From Theristus sp. LFF4_11 (Eukaryota > Nematoda > Chromadorea > Monhysterida > Xyalidae), in the NCBI GenBank assembly GCA_030248135.1, contig JASANC010003237.1, positions 62,001 to 126,000 of the forward strand: a stretch of 64,000 bases of DNA. The letters are read 5' to 3'. The translations under genes were made by a program, and so were the position numbers. Positions within the stretch are counted from its first letter, which is position 1; each line of letters starts with the position of its first letter. Shown here piece after piece: positions 1 to 13,190 of the stretch. Below the pieces are notes generated by a model that saw only the letters and a list, made by a program, of their open reading frames with translations, had not been told where the DNA came from and did no database searches.

Positions 1-2629
1 TTAATCGGTTTTTGCGATTCTTCTTTACTTTTTTATTTTTGTTTGGTCAATTTCACCATGTTTTTACTCGAATGCGTTTTTAATGTGATCGTGGTCGTGG
101 ACTTGCTTTAAAGACCAATTCAGCTGTTCTCTTGAAAACAACAACAACAACGGTGGTATTTTGAGTTAAACAAGGGGGCCGGCTGGGTATTTTCAGGTGA
201 GAGACTTTTGAGAATTGTTTGTTTAGAATCGAAAAATACCTCTTTGCACAGGTTTATATGCTGATTGGCTGTGTTGGCGTTGGGTTAACCAATTGCCAAA
301 CTAGTGCAATTCCACCTTCTATCAAAACTGTGTCGCAGCGTGCGATACAAGCCGTGAGGAAACAAGCTTTTGTTAATTTTGGCGATGTAAATCAGTCAAT
401 TCAGTAAATCTATTGCCGGAGCGTCTAATCGCGTAATCCGTGGTCATTTGAAAGACTGGTCAAAAGCGTAACCACTACAGTAGCAGGTTGTGCAAACAAA
501 TGAATTGGCTTGAATGTGCTGGTTTCTGCCACCCGTATTTACGCGTAAACAACGTGAATCACACAAAGCGAAGCCGATTAGTATTTCTACCTTTTTGGGG
601 GCTAATCTGCAAGGCAGACTGGCTGGTGGAAAATTGTTTCGGAATAAGGTACAGCAGTGTTTTGTCCCGGTGTCTATATATCTGAAATATCTGATTCGTC
701 GTTGTTGCTTATACGAAAAGTGCGTCTGTGCTGGTGTCTGATTTCAAGTGATTTTCAGTTGCTCTTTTGAGATTTCTTGTTTGTGATTGGCTGAGTCAGT
801 GTGTGTTTGTGACGTGCGTGTCTTTGGCTGCCGTATTTAGTTGCCATAAGCGAATTTGAGTGTGTGTGTTTGTGTATCTGTAGTTTGGGTGTTCAGACTA
901 GGTGAATTCAATTGTCTAGTTCTCTCTCTTTACTCCTATTGCTGCTACCAGTATTTATCTACTTACGATTTCACTTTGAAAACACACACATGTGGGCTTG
1001 TTTACATTTGTACGTTCATTTGTGATACACTTCTATTTACAACCGCAATTTCGACCGTAGTACAACAACTAGTGGTTGGTTGAGTAGACGACCACCACGA
1101 CAGGACGTCTACTAGCAATTCGGTTTAGTGTTGTAACAGTTTTTCTTTTCTTTTTACGGCTGCGAGCGATCGTTTCGTGCTGAGTGAATTTGAACTGGAT
1201 GAGGGTTGGGTTATTTGAATAAATAGAACACAGCGTTGGCACACGTTTTCAGACGAAATTTCGCGTCGGAGATTTTGTGAAATTTTTTTACACCACACGC
1301 ATACACACATTTTCACGATGTCTTTTGAAGTTTTAGTCGCTTCCGAACGTACACACATAGAAGATTGATTGGCAAGACTTCTGTGCGAGAAAGTTCAGTT
1401 TTTGCATAACCAAACTCTTTCCCATTGGCTTGTTACTTCTCGGGTGGAGGGGGTGCATTTTGCTGCCCAGACGTTTTGAACTTATGAACAAATGCTCACT
1501 AATATTGCTTCTGAAAAAGGCTTGATAGCACACGTGTCCGTGTCACGTCTGTCGTACCGTACGGACGGCACGGTCAAGAGAAAAAATGATAGATTTGATA
1601 CATTTCTGTCCTTGGGCTTTTTTCAGCAGGTACACGTTGAAAAAACAAACTTTGCGCAAAAATCCGCTGTTTTTTTAGGCCGCTCAAGAAATCGTGTTGT
1701 TTCAAGGTTTCATGTGGCGTCTGTGTGTGATTACGCAGGCCATTTTGACTTGCCGTCGTGTTGCGACACGATAAAACGATATCGGCCGGTGTAATTGCGC
1801 CTTGCCTGCTTGCGGCAGCAGCGGTTATTTGCGCCTTTTCTTGCGTTTCTTCTGGCGCTGTTTTCGGTTTTTATAGCCACCACCACGGCAAGACAACCTC
1901 CGGGGAGCGGTATATATAACACGTTCCGTATTTTACCTCCGGGTGTTGTGGAATAGAAATTTTAAGACCAAATAAAATCTGTTTTGTTGGTGTGCGTGCG
2001 TGCCATTAAAAATCGGTTGGTGGTTTTTGTTTGTGTTGTTGAGATTGTGATTTTGCAACACGGATCTTTACGGTCGGCTGGGGTTTGCTTTGTGTGATTA
2101 TATTGATTGAGCTGTTGTGTTTTTGGACGTGTTTATAAGGTAGACAGAAACGTCGATTTGTAGTGTTTGTTGTTTGTAAAAAAAACCTGATGCGACTGCT
2201 GCTGTGATATGATCAAGTGCTGAGGCCAGATGATGTTTTCTCACAACATTTTGGCGCATGTTTTCTCGGCATTCATTCTCTGATGTGTAAATTGTTCCCA
2301 AGTGTGTGTTTGTGTTGTGTTGTGTGGTCTGTGGTGTTGTTTGTTTGATTGTGATGTATGAATATAAATCGGTGGTAATTTTTCAGTATTGCTTGTTATT
2401 ATATTCGCTGACTTTGAAAATTTTTGTTGAAAAAAGCGATTTTTCAAAACAACCGAATAGGGGAATAGAAGTATGTGTAATGTTTGGAATGTGATGCTAT
2501 ACCGCGAGTCGCGACTTCGTTTGATAGGCTGAATAGGTGCATTCTAATGTGAAAACAGAATGCAGCTTTCAGTGTGGTATGATTCAGCATTGCTTTTCTC
2601 AGTGGCTTTTTACGATTGCTGAAACTAAA
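1..2629. other. Upstream non-coding region, no gene recognised
   Basis: AT- and GT-rich sequence with long runs of (TG)n-like text and short open frames that show no codon bias, splice signals or family resemblance. It most likely holds the promoter and 5' leader of the coiled-coil gene that starts at 2630. I see no tRNA, no clear inverted repeat and no recognisable exon here. Confidence 0.5.
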
Positions 2630-5600
2630 ATGGTCCGCAGATCCAAGGTGACTATCAGGCGCACTGGTAAGAAGACAGCACAGCACAGTGCGTGTTCAGT
2701 TTTCTAGTTTACAACTTTTTACTCGAGTATTAGCTTTCATTTCAGTTTTGTTCTGTGGCTCAAGGGATCGTTCTTTGGATTTTCAAATAATTTTGCGGTG
2801 ACCACGAAAAAAACAGCTGAAGACACACTGAACACGGGCGCATAAAATTTTGAGAGTGTTTTTCGATGTAGCGAAATTAGGTTGAAAGCTAGGGCAAGCG
2901 CGCACACAGGATTACGAGCACAGCTGTTTGCGTGAGCGTGACGGTTTTACTGCTTTGTGGTGGCTTCGATGCACTGTACCGCGGTGCCACTGCCTGCGCA
3001 AAAACGACAACGACATCATTTGAAAATAGGGCCGCCTCTGTCCGAACGTGAAATGCAATTTTTTTATATCGTTCTGCTAGCTGGTTATTGCGCGACTCTT
3101 GGAAATAGGGGAACGTGTAGCAGAGAGTAAGTAGCATGCTTCGACGCAATATGTGCTGCTTGTGTAATCGTTCACATTTGAAATGAATGCAAATGGTGCG
3201 TACGAATTGCGTGGAATATTGCGCTGTCATTGGTTGGCTCTTTGTAAGCAGTTTAGGGACTTCATCTCGATTGAATGGAGATTGGCGGGGGGTGGGGTGG
3301 GGGCTTTTGATCTGATCTGCAAGCAGCATTTTCGATGGTCGCTATCATAGCCACCGATCACACTTGGACAATTTCTCTTGTTTCCACAATGGACGACGGT
3401 TGAAAACTATACACACACGCACATGTGTCTCAGTCGTGTGATTTTGAAATAAAGCCGGGGCGGATTTTTATTACGTGCGGCAGCTTTTCTCTCTCTTGAA
3501 CAAAAACAGTTTCATTAAACTATGATAGTATTTTCATAATGATACTGTTTTCTTATTTCATTTTTCAGCGCCAACGGTCGGGGACCAGCTGAAACGGCTG
3601 CAAGCGCACATTGACTCGAAACAACAGCAGCAGCAGAAATTGGTGTGTGTTGGTGGTTGGAAAGCAAGGATTCCGACACAAAAACTTCATGACAGTTTGT
3701 TGATAACGATACGCACAAGCTGATACAGGAAGGCCCCAAAGGGCACTGGAACACATTCTGGCAGGGCAATGGAAATCTTTCATTTTTCATGAACATCACT
3801 TTGTTTTTGTTATTCTTTTGTTCATGTTACAAGTGAGACGCAAAATGGATGGGGACGGGCTGATACCATTTGAACCAGCCACAGCAGTTTATATTTTGAG
3901 AGAAAAAAGACAACACATGACATTTGAAACGGGGCGCGCGGTAATGTTTTGCGCATTTTTTGCAATATGTAAACAGACGGGGGACACAATAAGCACAACC
4001 ACAGACACAGGCTTGGGATATCTGGAAAGTTTAGGTTTCATACGGCGTTTGTTTATGTTTGGAGTTTTTTTCACTTTTCTGGAGCTGAGTTTCAATCGGA
4101 ACTCGTTTATAGCTCGTTTTTGTTTATATTGTCAGTCGGTACTCTGTGCCGAGCCAAAAAATATTTTTGGTCGGACAGCTGCAAAAGGAAACGTGATTGG
4201 CTGTGAAACAAACAGAAGAACAACGAAACACGAAAAATGTCAGCGTTCTTTTCGAAAACTCTCTCAAATCTGACCAATGTGCCCGCTCAGATGGAGCCGC
4301 CGACGGGCGACTTTTCCCGGGAACGCCAATTGCTGCAGTCGACGTTTGACAAGGAGAAACAACAACTGAGGCAGCAGTGCCAGGCTGAGCTCGAGATGCT
4401 GCTGGAGTCGGCCAGGAAGCAAAAGGCTGAGGCACTCAGGCAGCAGGAGCAGCAATTGAACGAGAGGTCCGTGTCTTTTGTTATTTTTTGGGGTTTCTTT
4501 TAGTTTTGTAATTGTTTCTAGTTTCTGATAAGGCCGACAACAGTTTTTTGTGGATGCTTGTGGTTCAGTGGTACCACTTTAAAAATTTGTTATTTTTGTT
4601 TTTCAGGTTTGCGCGGTGGTAACATTATAAAAGCCCCAAATTGTTATCTCAGGTTTTCCAAAGAGAAGCACGAGCTTGAGCTGCGGTTCACGCACGAGCT
4701 GCAGGCAGCCGAACGAAAGTTCGCCGAAGACAAAATGGAAATGATGACACAGTTACAGGTTTAGTGGAAGCGGCTTTATTATTATGCCAACTTTTTGACC
4801 GTGATACAAGCCCAAAAAAGTTCTTTGCACGGAACTTTCTTTGAAATTCTTCTATTCAAACGTAAATTCCTGACTAAATTCAGCACGATTACGAAGTTGA
4901 ATTGAAACGGGCACGCGAGACAGCGGCTGCGGCCGAAGCAGCGAACGCAAGTCGACAACAGTCGCAGGATGAGGGGTCGGCCAAGGAGGAAGAATGGGCA
5001 AAACGGGTCAAGGTTGGCGAGGCGTTAGAAATTGTTACAAATCTGCTTTAATGTTTTCGATTGGCCGAATTTATTCATCAGAAATTAATTTTAAACCGAC
5101 TGTTTTGTTTGTGTCAGTTAGTAAGGTTGCTGTTGTTGTTGATATTTTTAACAAAAAAAATTGGTGGAAACTTTTGTTTTAGCTATTAGAAGAATCGATC
5201 GATGGTCAACGTAACGGGTTCCAAGCGCAATTGCGGGACGCCGAAAAAGCTCAAGAGGCGTTAAGAAAACGGTTAGCAGAGGCACAGGCCTGGAGGCAAC
5301 CGGATGAAATGCCAAAGCTGCTGCGACAACGGTTCTATGAATTGTTGGAAGAGCATCGGTGCGCTTTTTTGTTTTGTCCTGACGAATCCATTTGTTGATT
5401 TTGTAGATTCATTTTAGCTGATGGTGTAACTAGGCTCATTTTATTGCTCCGTCGTTGGAAATCTTTGAATTGATTGATTAACCACAAGTGTATGGTTTAC
5501 AACTCAAACCTGTTTTTTATTGATTTATTTCAGTCAACCAAAAGAAAATATTGTAAAAATGACCAAAATTTACGTATTTTCGCATTCAGGCAACGCGACC

Positions 5601-8405
5601 GACAAAAGTTTGCACAAGAACGCGAGGATCTCGTGCAAGGCCTGCAACGTGAGCGCACTCAGCTGGTAGGCACGTTCGATGCTGAAAAGAGCCGCTTGGT
5701 GGAGCAGTGTGCGCAGCAGGTGCAACAGGTGAGCGACAATGCAAATGGAAACTCGCTGAATAGCCAACACCTTTGTTGAACTTGTTGACTAGGTTTGTTT
5801 TGGGCCGTGTTCAGTGCAATTGAGGCCGCTTCCAAATTTGTAAAGTAAACATGCGCAGGAGCTATCAGTGTGACCAATTCAAAGCCAACCATCAGCCGAT
5901 TAGTTGCCTATCATTTTTAATACAGTTCGATTGTGATGTCATTCTTGGATGCACCATAAGCATCGTGCATTGTATGATTGCGCATTCCACAAATCCAGTG
6001 CACCGCCGTCCCCAATTGCAGACGCAACACCAGTGCGAATCGGACGTCGCGAACGCACAGCGGGCACTGACGGACGAGCGAACGCAGTGCGCGCAATTGC
6101 GCGAGCAACTCAGCGACTGCGAGCAGCGGCTGGCAGCTGCACAGCAGCAACGCGACTGGAGCGACGCGCAGGTGCTGCAGCTGCAACGCCAGCTGGCCGC
6201 TACCAACGAGCAACCGACGGTCGAGTCGGCCGACGCTGAGACGGAGACCACTGCTGGTACGTTGCTGACGGGGGCGCGGTGGCGAGTGGGCGATGGTTTG
6301 AGCGAGAAATCAGCATTGGTTGTTCGTGCTGCTGAACTTTAAATTTTCACGGAATGTTTGTTTTAAATTAACTGTATTCTTTTGCAACAACATAAATTGA
6401 ATTCGCCTTATTTGTTAGACCAACCCGCATCGATGCAGCTAATCGGTGTGCCAGGTTCAATTACCAATGCAAAAAAAAGTTTACGAGTTGTGCTGTTCCA
6501 TAACAAGCTATTTCCACCGTTTTGCAGACTCGTGGCCTCCCTCGCCGCCAATGACGTCTCGTGGCATATCACGCCAGCAAAGTCTCGACTCTGGCGGCGA
6601 GACGGTCAGCTGTCAGACGGACGAGCCGCCCGCGAAAGTCAGCCGCTGCACGCTCGCTCGCCCGCAACTGGTGTCACGTCTCGTGCAAACGACTGACGTC
6701 GATGAACTCAGACATCTCATTCACGCGTCCGCGCAAACGGAACCGTCGAAAGCAACCGCTAATCTCGCGTTGGCCGGTCTCTCGATCGAATCATTCCACC
6801 CCGCTCACAACAATCTGCACAGTCAACTGTCGTCTCAGACGCAGTCCACTCAAACTCCGCCGCATTTCGACGCCGTCTCACGGCTTGCGCCGACGCCACC
6901 GGTGATCGTGATCACCGCTCACTCTGACCAAGCCACACAATCAACGCCGTCGTTGCGTGAACGCTCAACACAAACGGTGGATGTACGTCAGGAGCACGAC
7001 GTCATGATGACGTCACCGTCACGTTCCCCTACCGCTGCGACCACGACCGAACCGGATGCGAGCAACAATCGAAAACGTGCGTTCACGCCGCTGCCGTTGC
7101 CGGAGACCAAGCAAGCGGATCGTAATCAGGACGAGAAAGTGCAGAAGACGACGAGCGCTTGCGATCGGTGCTCGTTGGTAACTGATGAGCTGGCGCTGGT
7201 CTGGCAGATGCTGCAGTTGGACACGTCGCATATCGGTGAATCGGGCGTCGACGACGTCGGCACGTCCAGTGCTGACAATGTTGATGTCAGTTGGTTGTTC
7301 GCTGTTTGTTATTTGGGACAGAATTTGCTGTTGACTGCTGTGATTTTGAACTTGGATTGGTGGGTGGTTGTGTTCTTTGTATCTGTAATAGTGTGCTAGC
7401 TGAAAAGTTCTGGAGACCGTACACTCTGTTATTATAACAGACTAACAGACACATCAACAGACATATTGGCACATTGTAGCGTAGCACGTGTCAGCGTCAT
7501 GTGTTTGTTGTAACTGCCGCAACATTACTGTGTGATAACAGAGTGCATTGCCATCAGATAAGGACCCATCAGAGCGACAGCACTCCAAACCAACCTCACT
7601 CAGAGTGTCTTCAGCTGTGCAAGCCAGAGTGCCCTTCAGGACATGACTCACCTCGGTCTCGTCGACCAACGGCGCATGTGGCAACGTGTGAAGCACGCGC
7701 GCGACCGACTGCACCAGATGCGTCTCTGGTTGACGGTGGACGAGTCGCGCAGGGTCAGGCTGCACATCGCACAGCAGCACGCACAGTTGAGAGCCACGTC
7801 GGGGGCCAGGGGCAGCACGCTGCGACTGGCGCACACGCGCGACCGCACACCGCAGAAAGGTGGGTGCACTGCGGTTGGACTGCGTGCGCTGGTTGGAGGT
7901 GCAGGTGTGATGCACTCAGTCCAGCAGTTGAGCCGTTCGTTGTGGTTTGTTGGTTTTTTTGTGAACCTGAGTCCACGTGGCGGTCGCAGAGACAGAAAGG
8001 CCTGGAAATATTTTCAATTGTTGATTGAGAGATGCAAAGTGCATTTTTATGCAATATTCCCAAATCAATCCAACTGAAACCTGAACGTAGCAGAAAACAC
8101 GGACACGTTGTTCCATGAAACATTCAGCACTCCGTTCGCGCTCCAACATGGACCACCAGTCAACGTTGGTCTCACCAGAGGAGTTACGAGAGGAGAACTT
8201 CCTGTTGAAGCGTCGTTTGGATGAAACGAACGCTCTGCTGCACGACACGGTGCTGCAGTACCAGCGGCAGTTGCAAGAGACCGCCAGACTCGGCAGGTTG
8301 TTGGCGGCTGCGTACGCCGCAAAGAACGGCCGTGCGAACGAGCAACAACGCCAGCAGGTGCACGCGTCGCCGCCGGATCCGCCCCCATCCAACGGCAAAT
8401 CCTGA
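2630..8405 (+). CDS. Coiled-coil protein with clustered TQT motifs (11 exons)
   Basis: Predicted 775-aa coiled-coil protein; I do not recognise the family. Exons: 2630-2666, 3569-3642, 4291-4466, 4653-4758, 4884-5012, 5183-5358, 5590-5728, 6022-6256, 6528-7285, 7640-7859, 8128-8405; phases close at every junction. The ATG at 2630 (context aaaATGG) opens a short basic exon ending in GTAAG. Residues about 40-330 are almost entirely Glu/Gln/Arg/Leu heptad-like coiled coil. The large exon 6528-7285 is Ser/Thr/Pro-rich, probably disordered, and holds repeated SxQT/STQT motifs resembling dynein light chain (LC8) sites. The last exon returns to coiled coil (about residues 690-745). A second, better-looking acceptor at 4605 was not used because it gives an in-frame stop. 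The acceptors at 7640 and 8128 are weak matches chosen by phase. A centrosomal, cytoskeletal or scaffold role is inference only. Confidence 0.75.
6608..6976 (+). other. Cluster of LC8-like TQT motifs in the coiled-coil gene
   Basis: Within the disordered exon, five short motifs of the (S/A)xQT type lie within about 125 residues: SCQT (6608-6619), SAQT (6728-6739), STQT (6845-6856), ATQS (6932-6943, degenerate) and STQT (6965-6976). The last is preceded by Arg and followed by Val-Asp, close to the canonical K/R-x-T-Q-T dynein light chain recognition motif. Repeats of such motifs in a disordered region beside coiled coils are typical of LC8-clustered scaffolds. The assignment rests on motif shape only. 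Confidence 0.5.
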
Positions 8406-9994
8406 TCGCACCGTTTTTTAGTGATCCATTTTTTAACGATAAGACTGTATCAACAGCGTGTAATAATGTGTAGACCCGGGTATGCTTGGGTGTCTCTGCA
8501 GTCCAGCAAGCATTCATTTGGTTTGCTCCGTTCCAATCCAGTATTCAAACACCGTAGAAGACACCGCACTGAAGATGACACCAATTTTACAAAAAAAAAT
8601 CATTGCATTTTTGTTTTGTTTTTCTATTTTTTTTTACTTTGCGTGCAATCGTGACCGTTTTTTGTGATTATTTTTACTGTTTGTTTTGTAAGTTTTTATG
8701 GTTTGTTTAATATGAATGTTCTCTGTAGTCAATTGGGTCATAATGTATTAGATGTCAAAAAACGTTCCTTCAAAATGTATACCAAAAAGTCTATTTTACT
8801 GTAAATTTTCGTTTTTATGCTTATTGTTTTTCTCTTTCTGTGGTCTTTCTTGTTACAGATTCCTGTCATGTCTGTTGCTTCTTTTTTAAAACTTCTATTT
8901 TGAGAGGTTTTATAACCGGACTAAAGTTGTAATGACAGAAATTGCATTGACGCTATTATTGTTTTGCCATTGCCAGTCATGGTTTTATTTTTTGCAGAGC
9001 TAGTATTTGGAAAACTGTGACTACAAAGAGAGTTTGATGTTTAGGAACGGTGACCTTTTGGATTTTCAGAATTCTCTTAATTTTAAAAACGTTTTTTTAT
9101 TGGCATCAGTTTTTAGGGTTTAATTCATTCGCTTTATCGGTCAATGTGAATGTAATCATGGTCATGGTGGGTAAGTAGGTTTTTTGTATTTCGTTATTGG
9201 CTCAAAAATTTGCATGGGATTTTATTGTTGTGGATTCTGATACAAATATTACGTTATTTGTTGCGTAACACACGGTGGCTCAATATGGTATGTGTTTTCA
9301 TTTCACCTTTTCAGACCAGACACATGCGCATGTATCCCATGCTTCAGTCCATGACTTTGCTACACGAGAAATGGCAAGACACGTTTCTGCTCAAACTTTT
9401 TACAACATCAAAATTCAATAAACCCACGTGCGGTACCACAGTGATCTAAAAGCTCGCAATTGCATATAAATCCTATGAAAATTGCACATGCCATTGGAGC
9501 CACCGTGTGTTACGCAACAAATAACGTCATATTTGCAGCACAGTCCACAACATTCATTGCGTTTTTTAACGATGTTCATTTTTTGTTATTGGTTCGCTTC
9601 TCTGGTCGCCGAAAATGCTTTGTGTAATTCTGACTGATTATATTGTGATTCTATTTATTTGATTTTTCGAATTTAGAAAGAAACACTGTATGATATAATA
9701 TTCGTGCTGCATGCGGATGGCGCTAGTGTATCGACAGATAGTTATTTATCGGTTTGGTTGTAGAAAATCTGACTTAAATGACACAAAGTAAACAAAAAAA
9801 ATATGAAATGGTGGTTTGATTTTGTTCAAATGAGTTAGTTTGGTGGACTTTCCGATATCTGAAGAATGTTCAAACAGCAAACGAAAATGAAATGAAAACA
9901 CACTTTTTCTGTGCCAGAAACAAAAATGACATCGTGTTTTCCCGAAGTTTGTGTTGCTATAAACCTCGACGATGCCAATGCTTCGACGTCCACC
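8406..9994. other. Intergenic spacer with 3' UTR and one fold-back element
   Basis: T-rich sequence following the coiled-coil gene stop, probably including its 3' UTR and then the promoter of the DUS4L gene. The only structured feature is the inverted-repeat element at 9225-9553, described separately. No coding exon is recognisable. Confidence 0.6.
9225..9553. mobile_element. Fold-back/MITE-like element with about 60-bp inverted repeats
   Basis: The left arm (about 9225-9288) and the right arm (about 9491-9553) are reverse complements over some 60 bases with a few mismatches. Both contain the core GTTATTTGTTGCGTAACACA, found as its complement at about 9507. The roughly 200-bp centre is non-coding. 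The total size of about 330 bp and the long terminal inverted repeats fit a non-autonomous DNA transposon. No clear target-site duplication could be read, so the superfamily is unassigned. Confidence 0.7.
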
Positions 9995-12317
9995 ATGGAC
10001 ACGCGGCCTCTGTTTATTGCTGCACCGATGGTCCGTTATTCACGGTTAGTTCGTCTTTGGAATTTAGTTCGGTGATTTTGGAGGAAGAGGTGTTGAATTG
10101 TTCATTTTTCTTCAAAAGTAGTAATGAAACATTTTTCACTTCGCTTTTATCTTTTCATGAATCTACACTGTATTTGTTTTGTCTGAAAATGACTTGTTTA
10201 ATCATTGATTGATCAATAACAGTTGATCTTTGACAACAGTTGTTAACTGTTTAAGAACTTTGATATGAAAATGTGACATTTCTGCGTCAGCCTGCCATTT
10301 CGCAAGCTGGTCCGCGAGTATGGGGTGCACGTGGCACACACGCCCATGATCATTGCGTCCAGCTTTGTGCAGTCGCAGAAGTGCCGTGACAATGAGCTGA
10401 CGTTGGATTCTGGTACGTTTGGGAGAGAACCTGAGCAAACGGTCAAGCATGATGGTTTTTTTGAACACGTAACTTTCACTTACAGCTGAATTACAGCTAG
10501 TGCTAGCTGCTACAACATAAAGCTTCAATTGTGAGCGCTGTTCTTTCACACATGATGTCTCTCTGTTGTTGTTGTCCCTGCGATGTGCGTGTAATGTGTG
10601 GCAGAGAGTTTGTTTGCTTGCATGGTTTGTGGTGACTGTGCGTGCAGCTTGAGATCCGACAAAAACTGCGCACAATCTTCTCCGACAATGCTCTGTCACT
10701 CCCCCAACTGCACTCCGTCCCACTCTCCAGACGACCACCCATTGATCGTTCAATTTGCCGCCAACAACGCGCGCGACTTCGCCGACGCCACGGAGCTCGT
10801 GGCGGCGCATGTGGCCGGCGTCGACCTGAACTGTGGCTGTCCGCAGCGGTGGGCGATGGCCGAAGGCTACGGCTCGCAGCTGATCACGCAGCCTGCGCTC
10901 ACCGCCGACATCGTCCGGCAGACACGCAGTCGACTGCCCGGCGACCCGGACGGGTTCTGTGTGTCCGCGAAGATCCGTCTGATTCCGGAGGACACGCTCG
11001 CTCGAACGGTGGATCTGTGCCGCAAGCTGGAGGCGGCCGGCGTCACCAGGATCACGGTCGGTGCGCACGGGCCACGGGAGTTGTGCATGTTGGTTGGTTG
11101 CTCAGAGTTAGAGTGTGAATAACTAAAGAAACAAAACAGAACAAATGTGTGCAAAAATAGCAAAAAGCATGCGAAACTTGATTAAAATAAAACACTCCGT
11201 TTGTGGCCAAATGTGCAACATTTTTTTTCGGAACTCCGCATTTCGTTCTTTCTTTTTTCTCTAATCTGCGAGAGAAGTGACAGGTTTTAACAAACATGCG
11301 GTAGTTGTCTAGATTTGTGAAACTGTTGGTGTTGGGTTTGTTGTTCTTTTTGCCGCCGCTACAGATAAGTCTCGTTGTGTTGTGTTGGTGTTGTGATCCT
11401 AAAAATCAAAAACGAATCTACACCAACAGGTGCACGGTCGCACGCCAGCGCAGCGCAAGGAGCCGGTCGACTATGAAACGATTGCCAACGTGAAACAATC
11501 GCTGTCCGTACCTGTGGTGGTGAATGGTGACATCAACACACTGCAACAGGCCACCGATGTGCTGCAACACACGAAAGTGCACGGTGAGCAGGTGGACGTT
11601 CTGTGGCAAACATTGTCTGATTGTGTGTTTCGCAAGCTGAGTTGCTGTGCACGGTTTTTAATAAAACCTATGAGAGTATCCGTGCAGGCGCTGGTTGAAT
11701 TGTAACAGCATGTAAACTTCTAATTAATTAAAAAAAACAGTGCTGTTATAACACGGTAATGTTGCACAGTCACATTCAAATCCGCACGTCTTATGAATCC
11801 ATCTGTTTGTGCGTCTTCGAACTATAACTTGCACATTGTATCAGGTGTGATGTGCGCACGTGGCCTGCTGCGTAATCCGAGTCTGTTCAGTGGCACACAA
11901 GCAGCCGATTCGAAGTGCATTCGCAGATGGGTGAGTCACAGTGGTCGGGCCCGATTTTGTGGCGATTTCGGTCGTCGACCAAAATTAGGAGAGGGTGTCG
12001 AACCGGTGGGAGGGAGAGGTAAAGTCAAGCCTAAAACCGTAGGGAGATGCATCCCCACAACGCACCGCCATCTCGGCCCTTGGTAAGTCAACTTGCGCGG
12101 ATTTTTTCTGTTCGTTTCAAAATTTATATTCTCTCAACACATTCTTCAGGTGCAACTGTCCCTGGATTGTGGTCTTTCATTTCCACTGTTCCACCATCAA
12201 CTGATGTTCATGCTAGACGCGCATTTGAACAAAGCTGAACGTCGTGTATTCAATCGGCTGCTCAGTGTACCGGCCGTCATCGACTTCCTTGAGCGTTATG
12301 ATTTTTTGTCGGGTTGA
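9995..12317 (+). CDS. DUS4L: tRNA-dihydrouridine(20a/20b) synthase, DUS4L type (6 exons)
   Basis: FMN-dependent enzyme that reduces uridine to dihydrouridine in the tRNA D-loop. Exons: 9995-10044, 10291-10412, 10731-11056, 11430-11583, 11845-11930, 12150-12317; phases close, giving 301 aa against about 317 in human DUS4L. The start has the context caccATGg. Visible family signatures in order are APMVRYSRLPFR near the N-terminus (FMN/substrate region), PLIVQFAAN, the active-site segment NCGCPQRWAMAEGYG with its conserved Cys, ITVHGRTP, VVVNGDI and GVMCARGLLRNP (FMN phosphate binding). The C-terminal helical tail has NKAERRVFN. The match to DUS4-type rather than DUS1, DUS2 or DUS3 is strong because PQRWAMAEGYG and the HHQLMFML tail are shared. 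An AATAAA polyadenylation signal lies at 12549-12554. Confidence 0.95.
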
Positions 12318-13190
12318 TTTCTTTATTGGGAAAAGCCATTTCATTTTTGCCAGTATCTTCCAGCACTCCGCAGATTGATGGCCTTTCTGTGAATCTTTGC
12401 GAATCTGTGACAATTCACCACACACTATTTATTTGACAATTTTCATTTTGAAATCATGAAAACTCTGTTATCGTTTGACTCTTGTTGTTATCATTGTCTT
12501 CGGTTTGCTGTCATCTGTTTGCGGTTCGCTTTCTCTAAATGTTAAGAAAATAAAGTTTTGCTACTGAAACTTGTGAAGCTGGATCTCATTCAATGGTTTA
12601 TGGCATGCTACCACAACATTTTACTTCGTTTATGCTTGAGTCTAAACGCTGTTGTGGTTTCATTTTGGTCTGAACATGCTCTTTTTCACTAATGGGAAAG
12701 GGAAATTTTTCAGTTTTTAGACAGTCTTCCCTCACGTTCGTGTCGTGGCCTCGTCGTTGCCTTATGTTGTTGCACGCTGTATTGGAGACAAATAAGTCGT
12801 AGTCAAGGTTCCCTGTGTAAATTTAGATTTTCTATCTGCGTTTCACACTGGGGCCGTTGAATTTTCGTCCGGAGATCTGAATGCTTTGATGCATTGCATA
12901 ACATACATAACACATAATTTTTGTTGTAATATTTTAAAATTTCATAAAAACTAAGCCTCCAACAACTTTAAATCAAATTTTTTGGGTTAAAGTGCACATC
13001 ATAATGAGCAAAAGTGCAAAATTAGGCGTTCCAGTTGCTTTAAGTTGGTCTCTGAGTCGATCGAGCCAATCAGGAAGAACTCCCGTGAGGCCGTGAAGCT
13101 CAATTTTTTTTTTTAATTTTGAAAGTCTTGATTTTGAATGGACCGACACAAACGTTACGGCACTTGTAGCGCGGCCATGCAGCAAAAATA

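Noticed and set aside
4606..4652. Strong acceptor TTTTTCAG before 4606 in the coiled-coil gene
   Set aside because: Using it introduces TAA within a few codons; the weaker acceptor ending at 4652 keeps the coiled coil open.
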